A stretch of 64,000 bases of DNA. It comes from Gautieria morchelliformis (Eukaryota > Basidiomycota > Agaricomycetes > Gomphales > Gomphaceae). Position 1 is the first letter of the stretch, and every line of letters begins with the position of its first letter. The stretch spans positions 1 to 64,000 of the forward strand of contig WHVA01000267.1 in assembly GCA_015179125.1 (NCBI GenBank), in the 5' to 3' direction. Shown in pieces: positions 1 to 11,016 of this stretch. The position numbers and the translations under genes are program-made. The notes beneath the pieces were generated by a model. It was not told the origin of the DNA. It saw only the letters and a program-made list of their open reading frames with translations, and searched no databases.

Positions 1-235
1 TATTCAGACAATCAATCAGCCATTGCCATCACATATGGCACTCAACAACACACGAGAACCAAACATTTCGACATCCGATTATATTTCCTTCGAGATATAA
101 CCAAAAATCAACAAGCCAAGCTCGTTTATTTGCCAACCGAACAAATGTTGGCAGATATTCTCACTAAAGGACTTCCTAGTCCTAGAGTGAAAATCCTCAA
201 CGAGCAAATCGGAATATATTAAGCTTGAGGGGGCG
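1..235 (+). mobile_element. Copia element, 3' end of pol (RNase H)
   Basis: The translated end reads like the Ty1/Copia RNase H tail (DNQSAIA, then a conserved ILTKGLPSPRVKILNE stretch) and stops just before a purine-rich AAGCTTGAGGGGGCG tract. The same end occurs in the larger Copia copy at 21826-22059, so the two are related but diverged. Only the last part of the element is inside the window; the rest lies to the left. Fossil fragment. Confidence 0.9.
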
Positions 236-585
236 TGTTGGGTGCATTTATGCTCCTGCACCAAAATCAAGCATAATATATTCAATTTGTTGTATGGTTT
301 TTTAATCTCTTCTCGCATTGTTCTTGTCCCATGCATCCATTTCTCTGATTATTTTCGAAATTTTCCTGTCACTCCTTACCTCTCCATTTCATCTTGTTAT
401 TTCTATTTTCACAAGCGGCTGCACCCAGCGGAGTCTGAAATGACTTCCGACGTGCGAGCTCTTGGGCGCTAAAGGGCCGGGTAGTAGTACATGCACAGTG
501 AGACAGATTTCCCCCTCTCTCAGTGACAACTAAATTCACTGAGAGAGTGAATTGTTTTCTAGTCTATTCTTTTGAGCAACAAGTC
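236..585 (+). repeat. Copia LTR, diverged subfamily, 3' part missing
   Basis: Starts TGTTGGGTGCATTTATG directly after the purine tract, exactly as the 3' LTR at 22060 does, and carries the same inverted CTCTCTCAGTGA/TCACTGAGAGAG pair. Similarity to the full 488-bp LTRs fades around 555-585, where LINE-A begins, so about a third of the LTR is absent. Its wording (GTAGTAGTACATG before the hairpin) matches the LTR scrap at 36545-36662 better than the copies at 18-24 kb, suggesting a second subfamily. Confidence 0.8.
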
Positions 586-613
586 CATACCTACTGCCTA
601 TAATTCCTGTCCT

Positions 614-1285
614 CTACACTATTTTGGATACCAGCAGCGGAAAGGGAAGGAGGTTTGCATGTGCATCAAGGGTGTCATTGGCCGTTGTTATGAAGGCTCC
701 TGTGATATCTATTGCCGCTTGGCTCTGAATCCTCGCAAGTTTGTTGATATATCCCTTGGTTCCCTTGCTTCTGGCCGTTTCTGGACCTAGGAAGACATCA
801 GCCGCATACAACATTCTCAGAACTGCCACCATCATGTAGTACATCCTCATGTACTTAGCTGTTATTCCCTTGGACGGCTTCGCCAGTCTTCTGTACTGAC
901 TTATGTACGCTTCTCCTTTCTTCAGCGCGTAGTTGGTATGCTCCCTGAATCTCAGCTCTTGCTCCATTATCACCCCCAAGAACTTGTGTGCTGTTGTGGG
1001 CTTCACGACGTGTTGCAATGGCCTAGTTTTGTTCGGTTTAGCTGGGTCTTTTTCTCTGCATCTGGTGAGTCCCATCAAAACGAACTTTTCCACCGCAAAC
1101 TGGCAGTGGTGTTTTTCTGCCCATTCGTTTGCCCCATCTGGTCTAACCATTATGTCCGATGGCTTACTGAATGCCTCCTTGAGGTCCGAGCCTTTGGCTA
1201 TTATTGTGGTATCATCCACGGATCCTATGCTCCCTTCTCCGTTGTTGTCCCGCACTACATCTATCAGATCTCCGTTATAGAACTG
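614..1285 (-). pseudogene. LINE-A reverse transcriptase, motif C and thumb (second part)
   Basis: Continues the RT after the L insertion in the same register. The catalytic motif C reads SVDDTTI, an SVDD variant of the usual F/YADD, followed by the conserved HKFLGVIMEQELRF block and a helical thumb region. It ends with a stop near 614, after LLPFPLLVSKIV. The usual RNase H domain of such elements is not visible beyond this point, so the copy is probably truncated here as well. Confidence 0.8.
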
Positions 1286-2559
1286 TGTCAAGATTGGTTT
1301 TTAGGCGTTAATATCGTGTATTAGTGAACACAGCGAATGCCCGAATAGCTTGTGCGAATAAGTATGCCGTTCAGCGAATAGGTGAACCAATCAATGTTCA
1401 CAAGGTAAGAGGGTTACCCGAACGGGGCTCACCCTATCTACAGTCATAGCGAAATAGCCCGTGGCACTTGATGATGTAACGTGCAAGGTCTCATGGAAGG
1501 GCTGTCTAAGTCTCGACAATCCCTGCGCTGGCGAAGGTGCTCCTTTGGAGCCCTTCGCCAACAGCACAGAGAATAGTTCAAATGCTAAGGTAACGAAGAT
1601 GAAGTATGAGAACTCACCAGTGATGCCTAAGTCCTCTGCTAGTCGAAGATGGAAATCTCCAAGAGAAGGCTTAAGACAATGACCACAGTGAGGTCAAATT
1701 TGCACAAGATGAACAACGTATGATAATTGAACTGGGGAATATACATGTGAATGTAAACTCCTTATATCGAATGCTCGTAAGGTATCAGCGAATAGGAAAG
1801 AGGCTGTCACGAGTCAGGGTTGGATAGGGGTGCGGAATCATGATACAACATAGATGAAATAAACATACAATAGAATCAGAGAAGAGGGAGAACATGAAAC
1901 GACGGAGGGTGAAGGTGGTGAAGACACCTGTGTACGAAATCATGTCTTGGGGCCCGCATATACACTGCCCTGCACGGGTTCTTCATCTACTGGGTTGATC
2001 CCACATGACCCACGGGTAGGATGTCCCGCGAACGCACCCTGCTCATATGAACACCAAAAGGGGGTTGGATCGAGAAGCTGATGGAGTTACTGACGAGCCA
2101 TCATGCCAGATAGGGATGTTGATCGTGATTTTATGGTGTGCCTGCTGGCAAATGATGCGAGCAGCGAATGGTTGTTCGGCGAAATGCAAGGAAGGGTGAA
2201 CAGAGGTGACATAGAGGAGGAGAGGTCGAGGTGGAGGGCGAAGCCGAGCGAACACTGGGGAGGAGTAGCGAAAGGGGAAATGGGGATAACAAGGTGCAGG
2301 AAATACACAGGTCATGACAATCCAATTACCAGAACACCATCGGAAGAGGGTCAAGCGGAGGAGGTGGTAGACCTCGCGATGACTGCCAAGTGAGTCCAAA
2401 GACGACGATCGTGCGTTTGATGACGTGGCTATGGTAATTGGGGTGAACAGCGAAAATCGGTTGCCGAACATGACAATGGCGATCGGAACGAACACGAAGG
2501 TGGGGTGAGAAAATAGGAGAACTGATCATCTGAGTATGGGAAATAAACGCGTCATGACA
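1286..2559 (+). mobile_element. Solo LTR, family L (1274 bp), TSD AACTG
   Basis: Begins TGTCAAGATTGG and ends GTCATGACA, so it has TG...CA ends inside short inverted repeats (TGTCA/TGACA). A perfect 5-bp AACTG duplication flanks it. At least six more copies lie in the window (5477, 29179, 33415, 36664, 55945, 62816). No coding region and no second LTR adjoin it, so it looks like a solo LTR. It is dense in GCGAA/TTCGC pentamers. It splits the LINE-A RT and is therefore younger than LINE-A. Confidence 0.85.
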
Positions 2560-2564
2560 AACTG

Positions 2565-3650
2565 GTAAGCGATTGCAGAGAGCAGGCATCCTTGATCCAT
2601 TCCTTGACCGATGGGCCTGGTCGCGGACGAATAGTCGTCAAAGCTTACCATGGTAAGCCTGTGTTGGACTTTCCTGCATATCCAATCGGTGTATTCTCGT
2701 GGTATTCCCCTTCTGCGCAAGTTGTGGGTCAGTCGGTCTAGTACTATGCTAGGGAACGCTCCCTTGATGTCCAGGTACAGTACTCCGAGCATGTTTCCCC
2801 TTCTCCACACATCCTTCGCCTCCGACACCACGTAATGTACTGCGTCAGTTGTCATTCTTCTGGGTCTGCATCCAAAATGATTGTCGGGTAACAATTGGTG
2901 CCTTTCCGTCATCTTCACCAGATCTTCCGCCACGCACGCAGACAGTACTTTGCCTATCGTGTCCAGAAGTGCGATCGGTCGGTAAGCGCCTGGGGCCGTG
3001 TAATCTGCCTTGCCTGGTTTACGGAGGACCTTTGTTATTGAGTCCCTCCACTCCGCTGGATAGACCTTGAGGTCGAAGGTTGTGCGGAAAAGAGGTCCTA
3101 TGTACGGTAGAAGGACGACAATACACTGCTTTATGAGTTCATTGGGGATACCATTTTCTCCCGGAGCCTTGAACTGATTGAGCTTGTCTACGGCCCTTCT
3201 GATCTGCTCGTCTGAGATTTGCTGATACTTGAACGCCGGAGGGGGGTACTCGTAGTCCTCCGGTATTTGTTCTACCGCTTCTCCTGGCTTTGGGAAGAAG
3301 GTGTCGAAGAGCAGTTCTGATTTTTGTTCGTTTGTTTCTGCTATCAGCGTCGCGCCATTTGCCTTTCTTGTCACCAGCGTCGGTACCCACGTCTGCCCTC
3401 CATCGCCCGCATCCGCTGAGGCATATCTGTGCGCTGCCCATATTGTATTCTGATCTATGCCGTCGAGAAAGTCTCTCCAATGCTCTCTTTTTGACCTCTC
3501 TATGTCCTCCGCGTAGCGGTTCCGAGCGACTCTGTATTCTTTGTGTGCTGCATGTGTCAGATCATCTCTTCGCGCATATGATCTCCTAGCGAGCCGCCTG
3601 GTATCTGCTCTGGTACGCGATAGTTGCAGGGACCACCATCATTTCATGTA
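2565..3650 (-). pseudogene. LINE-A reverse transcriptase, fingers and palm (first part)
   Basis: Open from about 3650 to 2565 with no internal stop seen. A basic lead-in (RRLARRSYARRDDL) is followed by typical LINE RT blocks: KAPGENGIPNELIKQC, YRPIALLDTIGKVLS, the motif-A-like LYLDIKGAFPSI with its catalytic Asp, and the motif-B-like GQGMDQGCLLSA. In a full element this copies the LINE mRNA at the nicked target. The frame is cut at YQF by the L solo LTR; the 5-bp AACTG is present on both sides of the insert (1281-1285 and 2560-2564). The first methionine is not identifiable because the N-terminal endonuclease is missing. Confidence 0.85.
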
Positions 3651-4450
3651 TGCTGATGGTCTGGTTTTTGGCAAGTACTGGCTCACTGACTTGGCTACAG
3701 TCTAAGATTGCAGCAACTCTGATTGGCTCTGAGTAGTACAAGAGTGCTCTATTGTAATTGCAGCAGGCTCTGAATAATCACGCTGTGAACAGCAACATTA
3801 CTAAGAGTAACTGATTAGTAATCCTGTACCATTAGACGCCACTCTGAGCAGTGATCTAATAGACTTGGTCATTAGTTATTCAATTCACGCAATAGATTAT
3901 TAACTTAACTCTGAGTTAAGTGGGTTAATAGCCTTTTGAGTAATTGATCTTTCTTGATCAATCAACGCACTGCAGATATTAACCTAACTCAGGGTAAGTG
4001 AGTTAATATCCTACGTTTGTTGAGTTGGAAAATCAGAAAAGCCACGAGAATAGTGACATACTTGAACTGAGGAAGAGTTCAAGCGCAGAACTATCTTTTC
4101 ACGTCTTGGGGATTATTGTTGTCTTTAATTCACTCGACCCACGGTCCTAAGACTCTAGGTAGCTTTCCCCCTTAAAGTATCTGGACCCTTGGATGCCTAA
4201 TATCTTTCTTTGACCTCACAAAGTATTGCACAATCTAAGAACTACACGTGTTCAGTTAAATCTCTATTGCTACACTTCCTGTACCAATACTGATTCTGAT
4301 TGTTCACCGGAGTATAATTTCTTAATTGGGTTCTCCGTTAAAATAGTTTCGAAGCTTGCATGTGCTTGTAAAGTCAAATCTCTGATCGAACTTTAGAATT
4401 GTGTTTAACACCACAGTTTTACGTTTAGTTCAACGGGTTCCAAAACATGA
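3651..4450. other. Unassigned stretch between LINE-A and the G LTR
   Basis: No convincing ORF, RNA gene or match to other repeats in the window. It is AT-richer than its neighbours, has repeated AGTTAAGTGRGTTAATA-like phrases (about 3900-4015), and ends GGTTCCAAAACA. It could be part of an LTR of an unrecognised family (TGTATGCTG... to ...AAAACA), but no TSD supports that. Confidence 0.4.
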
Positions 4451-4940
4451 TGTCAGGGGACACCCTGTTTTCCATTTCCAGTTCCGACACCACACCCAGT
4501 TCCGACTCCATTTCCGACTCCGCTTCTGTTTCTGATTCCATCTCTGCCTCCACTTTCGGAAATGATTCCGCTTCTGGGAGAACTTCCACCAGTTCTGTTT
4601 GCCTCACCAGTTCCACTCCAATTTCCGACTTCCACTCTCGGAACAGTGTCGGAAATCAAGCGACTCGCGTAATAGGTGGCATCAAGGGTCGATCAAGGGT
4701 CAGGGTGGTCAGGGAGATGCAGGGTTGATGGCGGGTGCCAAGTGTTGTCCCTGGCTGCGCAGCATAGTATAATATGGGCTCGCTGAAATTGGGGGTCCTT
4801 AGACTTTTCTCTTTGGATTTCCCCTTGTCAGGTGAGAATCCCCTCTCTTGTATACTCTGTTCATTTATACATACTTTGGATTTCCCCTTGTCAGTTGTGT
4901 GGTAGTGTGATCTCCACAACTAGCCAGGGTTGCCCTTACA
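4451..4940 (+). repeat. Gypsy LTR, family G (490 bp), with mismatched flanks
   Basis: Runs TGTCAGGGGACACC to GGGTTGCCCTTACA and is closely similar to the LTRs at 25836-26325 (inverted) and 38570-39057. It holds a dense run of TTCCG/TTCCA words in its first half and a duplicated TTTCCCCTTGTCAG phrase near the end. The left flank is CATGA and the right flank GAGAC, so it has no TSD of its own. GAGAC recurs, inverted, beside the LTR at 25836-26325, which makes this an inversion junction (see findings). Confidence 0.85.
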
Positions 4941-5476
4941 GAGACCCACTGATCTCCGAGACAGGCTTTCTACCACGTCCTGTAGGAAAGGCACCACAGC
5001 AACATACACAGTGGTGCAACGTCTGCCAGCTTGACAAGGCATGCTCCTTGAACTCCAGCTGCATGCAAAGGACATGCTGCAATACCTGCGCACATGCGAG
5101 ATGATCGGTGTGTTCAAGCACATCGAGTGCAAGCAATGCACTCACAATGCCAAACGGGATTGTTTTGTGATAGTGAGTGGTACCCTACTCGACATTGTGG
5201 CCATCCTGAAGGGTTGGATCCACAACCCAGAAGGAATTCCCTCTGCCATCCGCGACGATGCGGATGGAAGCCTCAACCTCGCAGACATGGACGTCTGGAT
5301 GTGGTTGAAGGCCCTTGCACCCCGAGTCAAAGGGGTCACATCACCCCTCAAGTTGAGGCTCTTTGACTTATTCGGCTCAACCGACCAATGGTTGAGCTTC
5401 GTCGATGTCAGGGAGTGTCTGACGCTGCAGAGCACCAGCCTCCAACTGTCAATCATGGGTCTGTATCCCATAAGAG
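4941..5476 (+). pseudogene. ORF X, middle segment (Cys-rich), displaced 3' half
   Basis: Uncharacterised coding sequence. It includes a cysteine-rich patch (QWCNVCQLDKACS and, further on, ECKQCTHNAKRDCF) and a leucine-rich segment (SGTLLDIVAILKGW). It starts right at the G LTR with GAGAC and is cut at 5476 by an L solo LTR. Its other part lies on the minus strand at 26326-28255, beyond the inverted G LTR. Since the ORF ends just before a polypurine tract and LTR, it is treated here as part of a retroelement fossil and its individual breaks are not listed. I do not recognise the family. Confidence 0.55.
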
Positions 5477-6700
5477 TGTCAAGATTGATTTTTAGGCGTT
5501 AATATCGTGTATTAGTGAACACAGCAAATGCCTGAATAACTTGTGCGAATAAGTATGCCATTCGGTGAATAGGGGAACCAGTAAATGTTCACAAGATAAG
5601 AGGGCTGCCCGAACGGAGCTTGCCCAATCTACAGTTGTAGCGAAATAGCCTGTGGCACTTGACGATGTAACATCCAAGGTGTCACAGAAGGGTTGTCTAA
5701 GTAGCGACAATACCTTCACCGACAGCACAGAAAATAGTTCGAAGGCTCAGGTAACGAAGGTGAAGTATGACAACTCACCAGTGATGCCTAAGTCCTCTTC
5801 TGGTCGAAGATAGAAATCTACAGGAGAAGGCTCAAGACGATAGTCACAGCGAGGTCAAGTTTGCACAAGATGGATGTATGATAATTGAACTGGAGAATAT
5901 ACATGCGAATGTAAACTACTTATATTGAATGCTCGTAAGGTATCAGCGAATAGGAAAGAGGCCGTCATGAGTCAGGGCTGGATAGGGGTGCGCAGTCATG
6001 ATACAAAATAGATGGAATAAACATACAATAGAGTGAGAGAAGAGGGCGAACATGAAACGACGGAGAGTAAAGGTGGCGAAGGCTCCTATGTATGAAATCA
6101 TGTCTTGGGACCTGCATATACGCTACCCTGCATGGACTCTTTGTTTACTGGGTTGATCCCACACATCCTATGGGTAGGACGTCCCGCGAACACATCCTGC
6201 TCATATGAACACCTAAAGGGGTTGGGTCGAGAAGCTGATGGAGCCAGTGACGAGCCATCATTCTGGGTAGGGGATGTCGATCGTGATTTGATGGCATGCC
6301 TGCTGGTGAATGATGCGAGCAGTGAAGGATTGTTCGGCGAAATGTGGCAAAGGGCGAAATAGAATGATCAACAAAGAGCTGTGGCCCAAGGGAGGGCGAA
6401 GCCATGCACATAGAGGAGGACTGGGAAAATGGATAATAGGAATAACTGGGTACAGGAAATAAATGAGTTGTGCCATTCGATCAGAGGAGCATCCGACGGG
6501 GTTTGAGCCAGGGAGGTGAGGGGACCCGCAATGGACAATCGAGTCGGAGAGAAGGGGTTGATCAAGTACAGGTAGCGCTGCTACTTGCGAATGATGCAAA
6601 AGTGAATACATGTTTGGCACATTTGGTGAGGAGCGAACAGGGGGAGCATAAAAGTGGGGTGTCGAGGTTACTGGGTATACAAAGTAGACAGGTCATGACA
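5477..6700 (+). mobile_element. Solo LTR, family L (1224 bp), TSD AAGAG/AAAAG
   Basis: TGTCAAGATTGATTTTTAGG to GGTCATGACA. The flanks AAGAG (5472-5476) and AAAAG (6701-6705) are a 5-bp TSD with one mismatch, so it is probably older than the copy at 1286. It interrupts ORF X. Same GCGAA-rich composition as the other copies. Confidence 0.8.
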
Positions 6701-6705
6701 AAAAG

Positions 6706-7184
6706 GTCAGGCTGGCCTGGACATCCCGCTCACTGAGATCATGCGGTGGCTAGCCCGCTACGCCAGTGTCACTCGCAAGCACATGGCTCGCATTGAGCAA
6801 TATGTTCAACGCAGTCTCACGGGCGTGGCATTCAGTGCCACCGCCCGCGAGGGCCAACAGAAAATCCTCGAGGTCAGCCACGTGAGAGCCGCAGCACCGC
6901 TGCCACTCACCCATGCCCAGCTCGACCAGGAGCTCGCGAGCATCCGGCCACCTCCACCGGCTGATGACCCGGCCATTGAGGCCATACTCCGCGAGGACAC
7001 GGGCCCTGATGACCAGGCAGAGACCCTCACCATAGGTGAAGCAGGGCTGCCACCCCCAACCACCTCCACAGACACGGAGGCGCCCCAGGTGGAGACTTGT
7101 GCTCCACCAGCCCCATATGACTCCAACATAATCATGTCAGAATCGCTTGAGGACTCTATCATGGAGAACCTCTATACCTCTTGA
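6706..7184 (+). pseudogene. ORF X, C-terminal segment
   Basis: Open to a TGA at 7182-7184. It begins with a basic helix-like stretch (IMRWLARYASVTRKHMARI), then ATAREGQQKILEVSHVR, then a Pro/Asp/Glu/Thr-rich acidic tail ending MENLYTS. There is no transmembrane segment, so an envelope protein is unlikely. A polypurine tract follows 9 nt after the stop and an LTR after that, which places this ORF between pol and the 3' LTR of a retroelement. Function unknown. Confidence 0.6.
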
Positions 7185-7193
7185 GTTGTTCAT

Positions 7194-7205
7194 AGAGGGG
7201 GAGGG
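7194..7205 (+). promoter_or_regulatory. Polypurine tract
   Basis: AGAGGGGGAGGG immediately before TGTAAATAACC. A purine run touching the 5' TG of an LTR is the plus-strand primer site of LTR retrotransposons. It shows that ORF X upstream belongs to, or at least ends inside, such an element. Confidence 0.75.
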
Positions 7206-7407
7206 TGTAAATAACCCATGTACATAGTGCTTAGCTAATACCAGTGGGCCCCTTTGGGACCCACTGTACAGTTCATGTGTGGGAACCGGCCGGCAGTTCC
7301 CAATCACATCTTACCTTCCACTGTCAGTATGTAGCATCCAGAATACCACACATTGGTCAACTTCTGTCTGCCCTTGTGACACAAGGCTTAAGATCTACAT
7401 CTTTACA
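7206..7407 (+). repeat. Short LTR (202 bp) of the ORF X element
   Basis: TGTAAATAACCC to CATCTTTACA, with 6-bp inverted ends TGTAAA/TTTACA. It sits between the purine tract and the broken DUF6533 copy. It is much shorter than the other LTRs here and may be internally reduced. No second copy is seen in the window, because the 5' end of Gypsy-4 is missing. The next 5 bp on the right are AGACA; the matching TSD would be at the lost end. Confidence 0.6.
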
Positions 7408-8092
7408 AGACAGGCACATAAAACTTCAGCAATTACAGCACCAAGAATAGGCAGCCCAAGAACACCCAAAACTCTTTGATTCTGAGAGGAAATAGCATAG
7501 ATGCGAGCCAGCAGAAGGCCTGTATAAGTAAAGTGTGTTAATCATTCTAATTGAGAAATATGGGTATTATCACTCACCCTGTACTCCAATCAGAACAGGA
7601 ACCCCCAAAGCATCATGTAGATGAATTAACTTATTACATTTCCTGCAAAAATATGAGTCGCTGCTACTTCTTCACAGGAATGAAGGTCATACTAGATACT
7701 CATTAAATTCAGTAAGGGTGTTACACATAAGAATCTTAGTGATCACCTCGAGGGATATGTTACATAAATTGACATATGTTTCAATAAGAAAGAACCCAAG
7801 GTCTGGTAACAAGCGAGTAAATAGAAAATGGAACCAATTTTGACGGCCTTGCACCAAATGTGCATGATCTCAGATGGCAGTGTGAGAAGAGTGTCATATA
7901 TGAGCAGTGCTGTGGAACTAGCTAGGTAAATTGTGGGTTAGACGGGACATCGCATACCAAGCGCTGCGATGTTGAGAGCGATGATCGCAAACCTAGTTCA
8001 GGTGAGTTCTTCTGCGTCTCACTCAATGTAGTAATCACGTACCTGCTGCGTGATAGTATCTGGATCATAGCCGAGGAGTCCGTCTGAGCCAT
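7408..8092 (-). pseudogene. DUF6533 membrane-protein gene, truncated paralogue
   Basis: Mirror-image partner of the plus-strand gene at 9319. The ATG is at 8092; exon 1 is 8023-8092; the intron 7922-8022 starts GTGAGA and ends CTAG. Exon 2 begins with the hallmark SSTALLIYDTLLTLPSEI block of the family. A later exon, 7408 to about 7511, encodes LLLARIYAISSQNQRVLGV, equivalent to the RTYA loop of the intact gene. The copy stops at 7408, where the retroelement LTR begins, so the C-terminal membrane segments are lost. The frame also appears to decay between the two recognisable exons. Upstream sequence is homologous to that of the plus gene, so the pair arose by an inverted duplication that included the promoter. 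Confidence 0.75.
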
Positions 8093-9227
8093 GGTGCAAG
8101 AAAGAAAAATTGGGATGCAGATGAGGGACTAAGGTTTGTGTAGCGATGTGGGGTTGTAGTTCCAGACAGCGGAATGTGTATATACATGATTCTGGCTACG
8201 GGCGCTGCCAGATCGACAGATCTCATCAGATTGTTCACTACTTCCAGCATGGGCTGGATGTGATTCGGAAGACGAGTGCACTGCACCGCATGATACACGT
8301 ACGGTCAGTAATGCTGGGTCGTGATTCAAGTATGGGTTAGTGGGCGATGGGGCACGATACGATAGAGCAGGACTCTGCAAACCAGCGCGCACGGCACGAT
8401 AGAAGCGCGATGCCACATAGTATACAACACGACCGTGCAGCCGGACACGTCGACGTTGAGATGTAGTTGGGGCCTTGATCCAGATTCCAGAGTCCCTGGC
8501 CAGGAACCTGATCTTGATTCTGATGTCGGTGGGTGGGTCGTCTTGTCTGGATATCTCCTTTCCACGGGAGCGGGCTCCCACCACGCTTGATGCTATTACA
8601 GTAAACGTGCGCAGGCACCACCATCATCATCCAGTTTGCGGGCGTGCCCCCGAGTATGGGCTCCTAGGCCTCTTCAGAACACCCCTAATGACGCTTAACA
8701 AGCACCAGATCCTGCACAACAGGATATACGCCCGCCACGGGATTTGTGTAGCCGGCGGAGGCCGCACATGTCCACGGGATGGGCCCGAGAGGATGGGGTG
8801 GGAGGTATTCGTGGTGCGATAGCCCGTCCGTGCGCACGCTGTTTTGTTGCTGGTTGCTGGACTATGACGATGTGGAGCACTTAGCTGGAGGGAGGAACAG
8901 AAATAAACACTTGCTCCACAAACACCGCGGCATTAATTCAAGGTCCCTGTCGAGGCGCCAATCCTCGCACAGCACTCAGCGGTCAATCACCCGTCCCTTC
9001 TCAGACCCTTTTCCTCCAGATATGGCGTGGCCCTCTCGTGCGCTGTTTCGCTGTGCGGTATAAGGTATTCGTTCGTAGACGCACAACCAACGCGCACGTG
9101 CCTACGTGATGGCCTAGCACGAATCAGCACTAGGGTCGAACGAGACGCGGAGGCAGAGACTTCCGCCATCATGCTTCGGCGCTGATATGAGTATCTGTTA
9201 ACCTGGCCGCACCCATGACCAGAATCT
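8093..9227. other. Intergenic region between the divergent DUF6533 genes
   Basis: Shared regulatory space of the head-to-head pair. Its two edges are homologous in inverted order: both genes have CACATCGCTACACAAA and a TTTCTTTCTTGYACC leader before the ATG. The minus gene has a TATA-like GTATATACA at about 8177-8186. The centre (8230-9180) is GC-richer and contains open frames on both strands, none with recognisable motifs or codon pattern; I see no third gene. Confidence 0.55.
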
Positions 9228-9234
9228 TATAAAG
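9228..9234 (+). promoter_or_regulatory. TATA box of the DUF6533 gene
   Basis: TATAAAG within CAGAATCTTATAAAGACACC, 85 nt before the ATG at 9319. The spacing fits a core promoter plus a short 5' UTR. The paralogue has a diverged version in the corresponding position. Confidence 0.6.
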
Positions 9235-9318
9235 ACACCTGCCGCCGATTGCTACTCCAACACATCGCTACACAAAGCATAGCCCCTTGTCTGCATCTCA
9301 GGTTATCTTTCTTGTACC

Positions 9319-11016
9319 ATGGCGGACCCCGAGGCTGATATCCAAGTGCTCTCAGACGAGTATGTACTTACTACATCAAGTGCGATGCAAAAGAACTTAC
9401 CTGAATCAGCGTTGCGTTCAACTACGTCACTTTCGCAGCGCTTAGTATGCGTCCATGTCCCGTCTAATCCCACGATTTACATAGCTAGTTCCACAGCACT
9501 GCTCATATACGACACGCTACTCACCTTGCCATCTGAGATCAGGCACATTTGGCCCAAGAAGGTCAAAATCGGCACCATTCTCTATTTACTCGCTCGTTAC
9601 CTGGCCTTGGCTTCCCTTCTTCTCGTGGCGTATCCCAATTTATCTAATATATCCCTTGAGGTGATTACCAAGGTTCTTGTGTATAACAACCCTACTGATT
9701 TGAATGAGGATCTAGTATGACTTTCATTCCTAGAAGCAACATAGCAATTGAAATGTTTGAAGGAAATGTAATACTCTAACACATCCAGCTGATGCGTTCA
9801 TTGTTGCTTCTCTGATGGGAGTACAGGGTGAGTGATAATACCTGTATACATTTCAATTAGAATTATTAACACAATTTACTTGTCTAGGCCTTCTGCTAGC
9901 TCGCACCTATGCTATCTCCTATCAGAATCAAAGAGTTTTGGGTGTCCTTGGGCTGTTGATTCTTGGTGCTTTTATCCCTTCAGTGGTATGTGCCTGTCCA
10001 GACTTTACATATTTACTTCACTGGATATAGTATATGTCTGTTTTGGACAACTGCAATCCTGCTGGTTCACAAGCTAATACAATGAATTTGTCAGTATGGA
10101 CTAGGATTTTCTAATTTATACTCAAACATTCTCCAGGTGTAAGATATAGAGGCCTCTCCTTGCCCAATTTGTCTCTGAATACCTTTGACAGTGGATAGCA
10201 TCTGTGATGTTGTGATAATCCTATTTGACACTGGAGTTGTGATGGTAACCATTTGGAGCTCAATTCAAACCTTGAGGCTTTGGCAGAAAGGTGAAATTTG
10301 GGATAAGAAATCTCTCATTAGTCTAGTGATTTACCAAGGTGGGCATACCACATATTGCTCATATGTGTGGACGTGTCACTAATCTACAGGTAAGGGTTTG
10401 TCAGATATGGGTATGGAATATTGTTCCTATGATATTTCATATACCTGATTCATATTCAGGTTTGTGCTTACAAGTAGTTTGGCTATGACTATCATAACAA
10501 AGGTATGGATACTTATAGACTTGTTGAGATTCAGACTTTACTTCAGGTTCTCTCTCAATTTAGGTGTTAAGGGTATGTAAGGTATTGATAATGTTACCAA
10601 AATGGCTAATATCGGCTCCTTCATGTATACAGTCAAGACTGGTTCGTATCCTAGGCCTTCTTCAGAACAGGTATATTCTCGCCGATCAAAGAATAAATAT
10701 ATGATAGTACTAACAGTGCACATACAGCTTGTCAGCAATTATCTTCTGCCGCTTCCATCTAACTCTCCAAGAGAGACACAGTCAACTTAACAGCCCCTCA
10801 TTGCCTACTATTTCATTCTCCACCTTCCAAGCTGCCAGACAAAGTGTTCACAATGCCATAGTGGCTGAATTTGGAGATCCACCCTTGAACCAGGCTTTTA
10901 GTGCTGAGACCTTGGAGGATGATGTGCCTGTTCAGGAAAGCCAGCATGAAGAGGCTGGGCCTGCTGGGATACAGGTGGATGAGTTTCCTGGGCGACTGGA
11001 TATCCTGGAGACGTAG
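9319..11016 (+). CDS. DUF6533-domain integral membrane protein
   Basis: Multi-exon host gene. Exon 1 is 9319-9379. The intron 9380-9484 (GTGCGA...ACATAG) leads into the family signature SSTALLIYDTLLTLPSEI, followed by a first membrane helix (GTILYLLARYLALASLLLVA). Another intron is 9828-9887 (GTGAGT...TCTAG), followed by GLLLARTYAISYQNQRVLGV and a hydrophobic helix. Further hydrophobic exons are near 10185-10340 (VVIILFDTGVVMVTIWSSIQ) and 10460-10560. The C-terminal exon runs from about 10740 to the TAG at 11016 and holds RFHLTLQERHS and an acidic cytosolic tail. Order and hydrophobicity match the basidiomycete DUF6533 family, whose function is unknown. Some middle splice junctions are not fixed by eye. 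This is the only host gene in the first half that looks intact. Confidence 0.75.

Larger units (their letters stand above)
590..3650 (-). mobile_element. LINE-A: non-LTR retrotransposon fragment (ORF2 reverse transcriptase)
   Basis: On the minus strand an open frame runs from about 3650 to 2565 and resumes at 1285 to end at 614, interrupted only by the L solo LTR at 1286-2559. It holds a LINE-type reverse transcriptase without the upstream endonuclease and without the downstream RNase H. Both ends are therefore truncated; the 3' end abuts the Copia LTR. The apurinic-endonuclease LINE at 11.4-14.1 kb could be the same broad family, but the two do not overlap, so this cannot be tested here. Confidence 0.85.

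Noticed and set aside
1286-2559. Family L as a DNA transposon (TGTCA/TGACA inverted ends)
   Set aside because: Inverted ends are only 5 bp and the duplication is 5 bp with TG...CA, which suits LTRs better; kept open in the findings.
3651-4450. Separate LTR with ends TGTATGCTG and AAAACA
   Set aside because: Flanks TTTCA and TGATG do not match and no second copy exists in the window.
6706-7184. ORF X as an envelope protein
   Set aside because: The env position fits, but no signal peptide, furin-like site or transmembrane helix is visible in any segment.
8129-8584. 151-codon minus-strand open frame between the DUF6533 genes
   Set aside because: No domain, overlapping open frames on both strands, and it lies in the homologous promoter region of the inverted gene pair; most likely chance.
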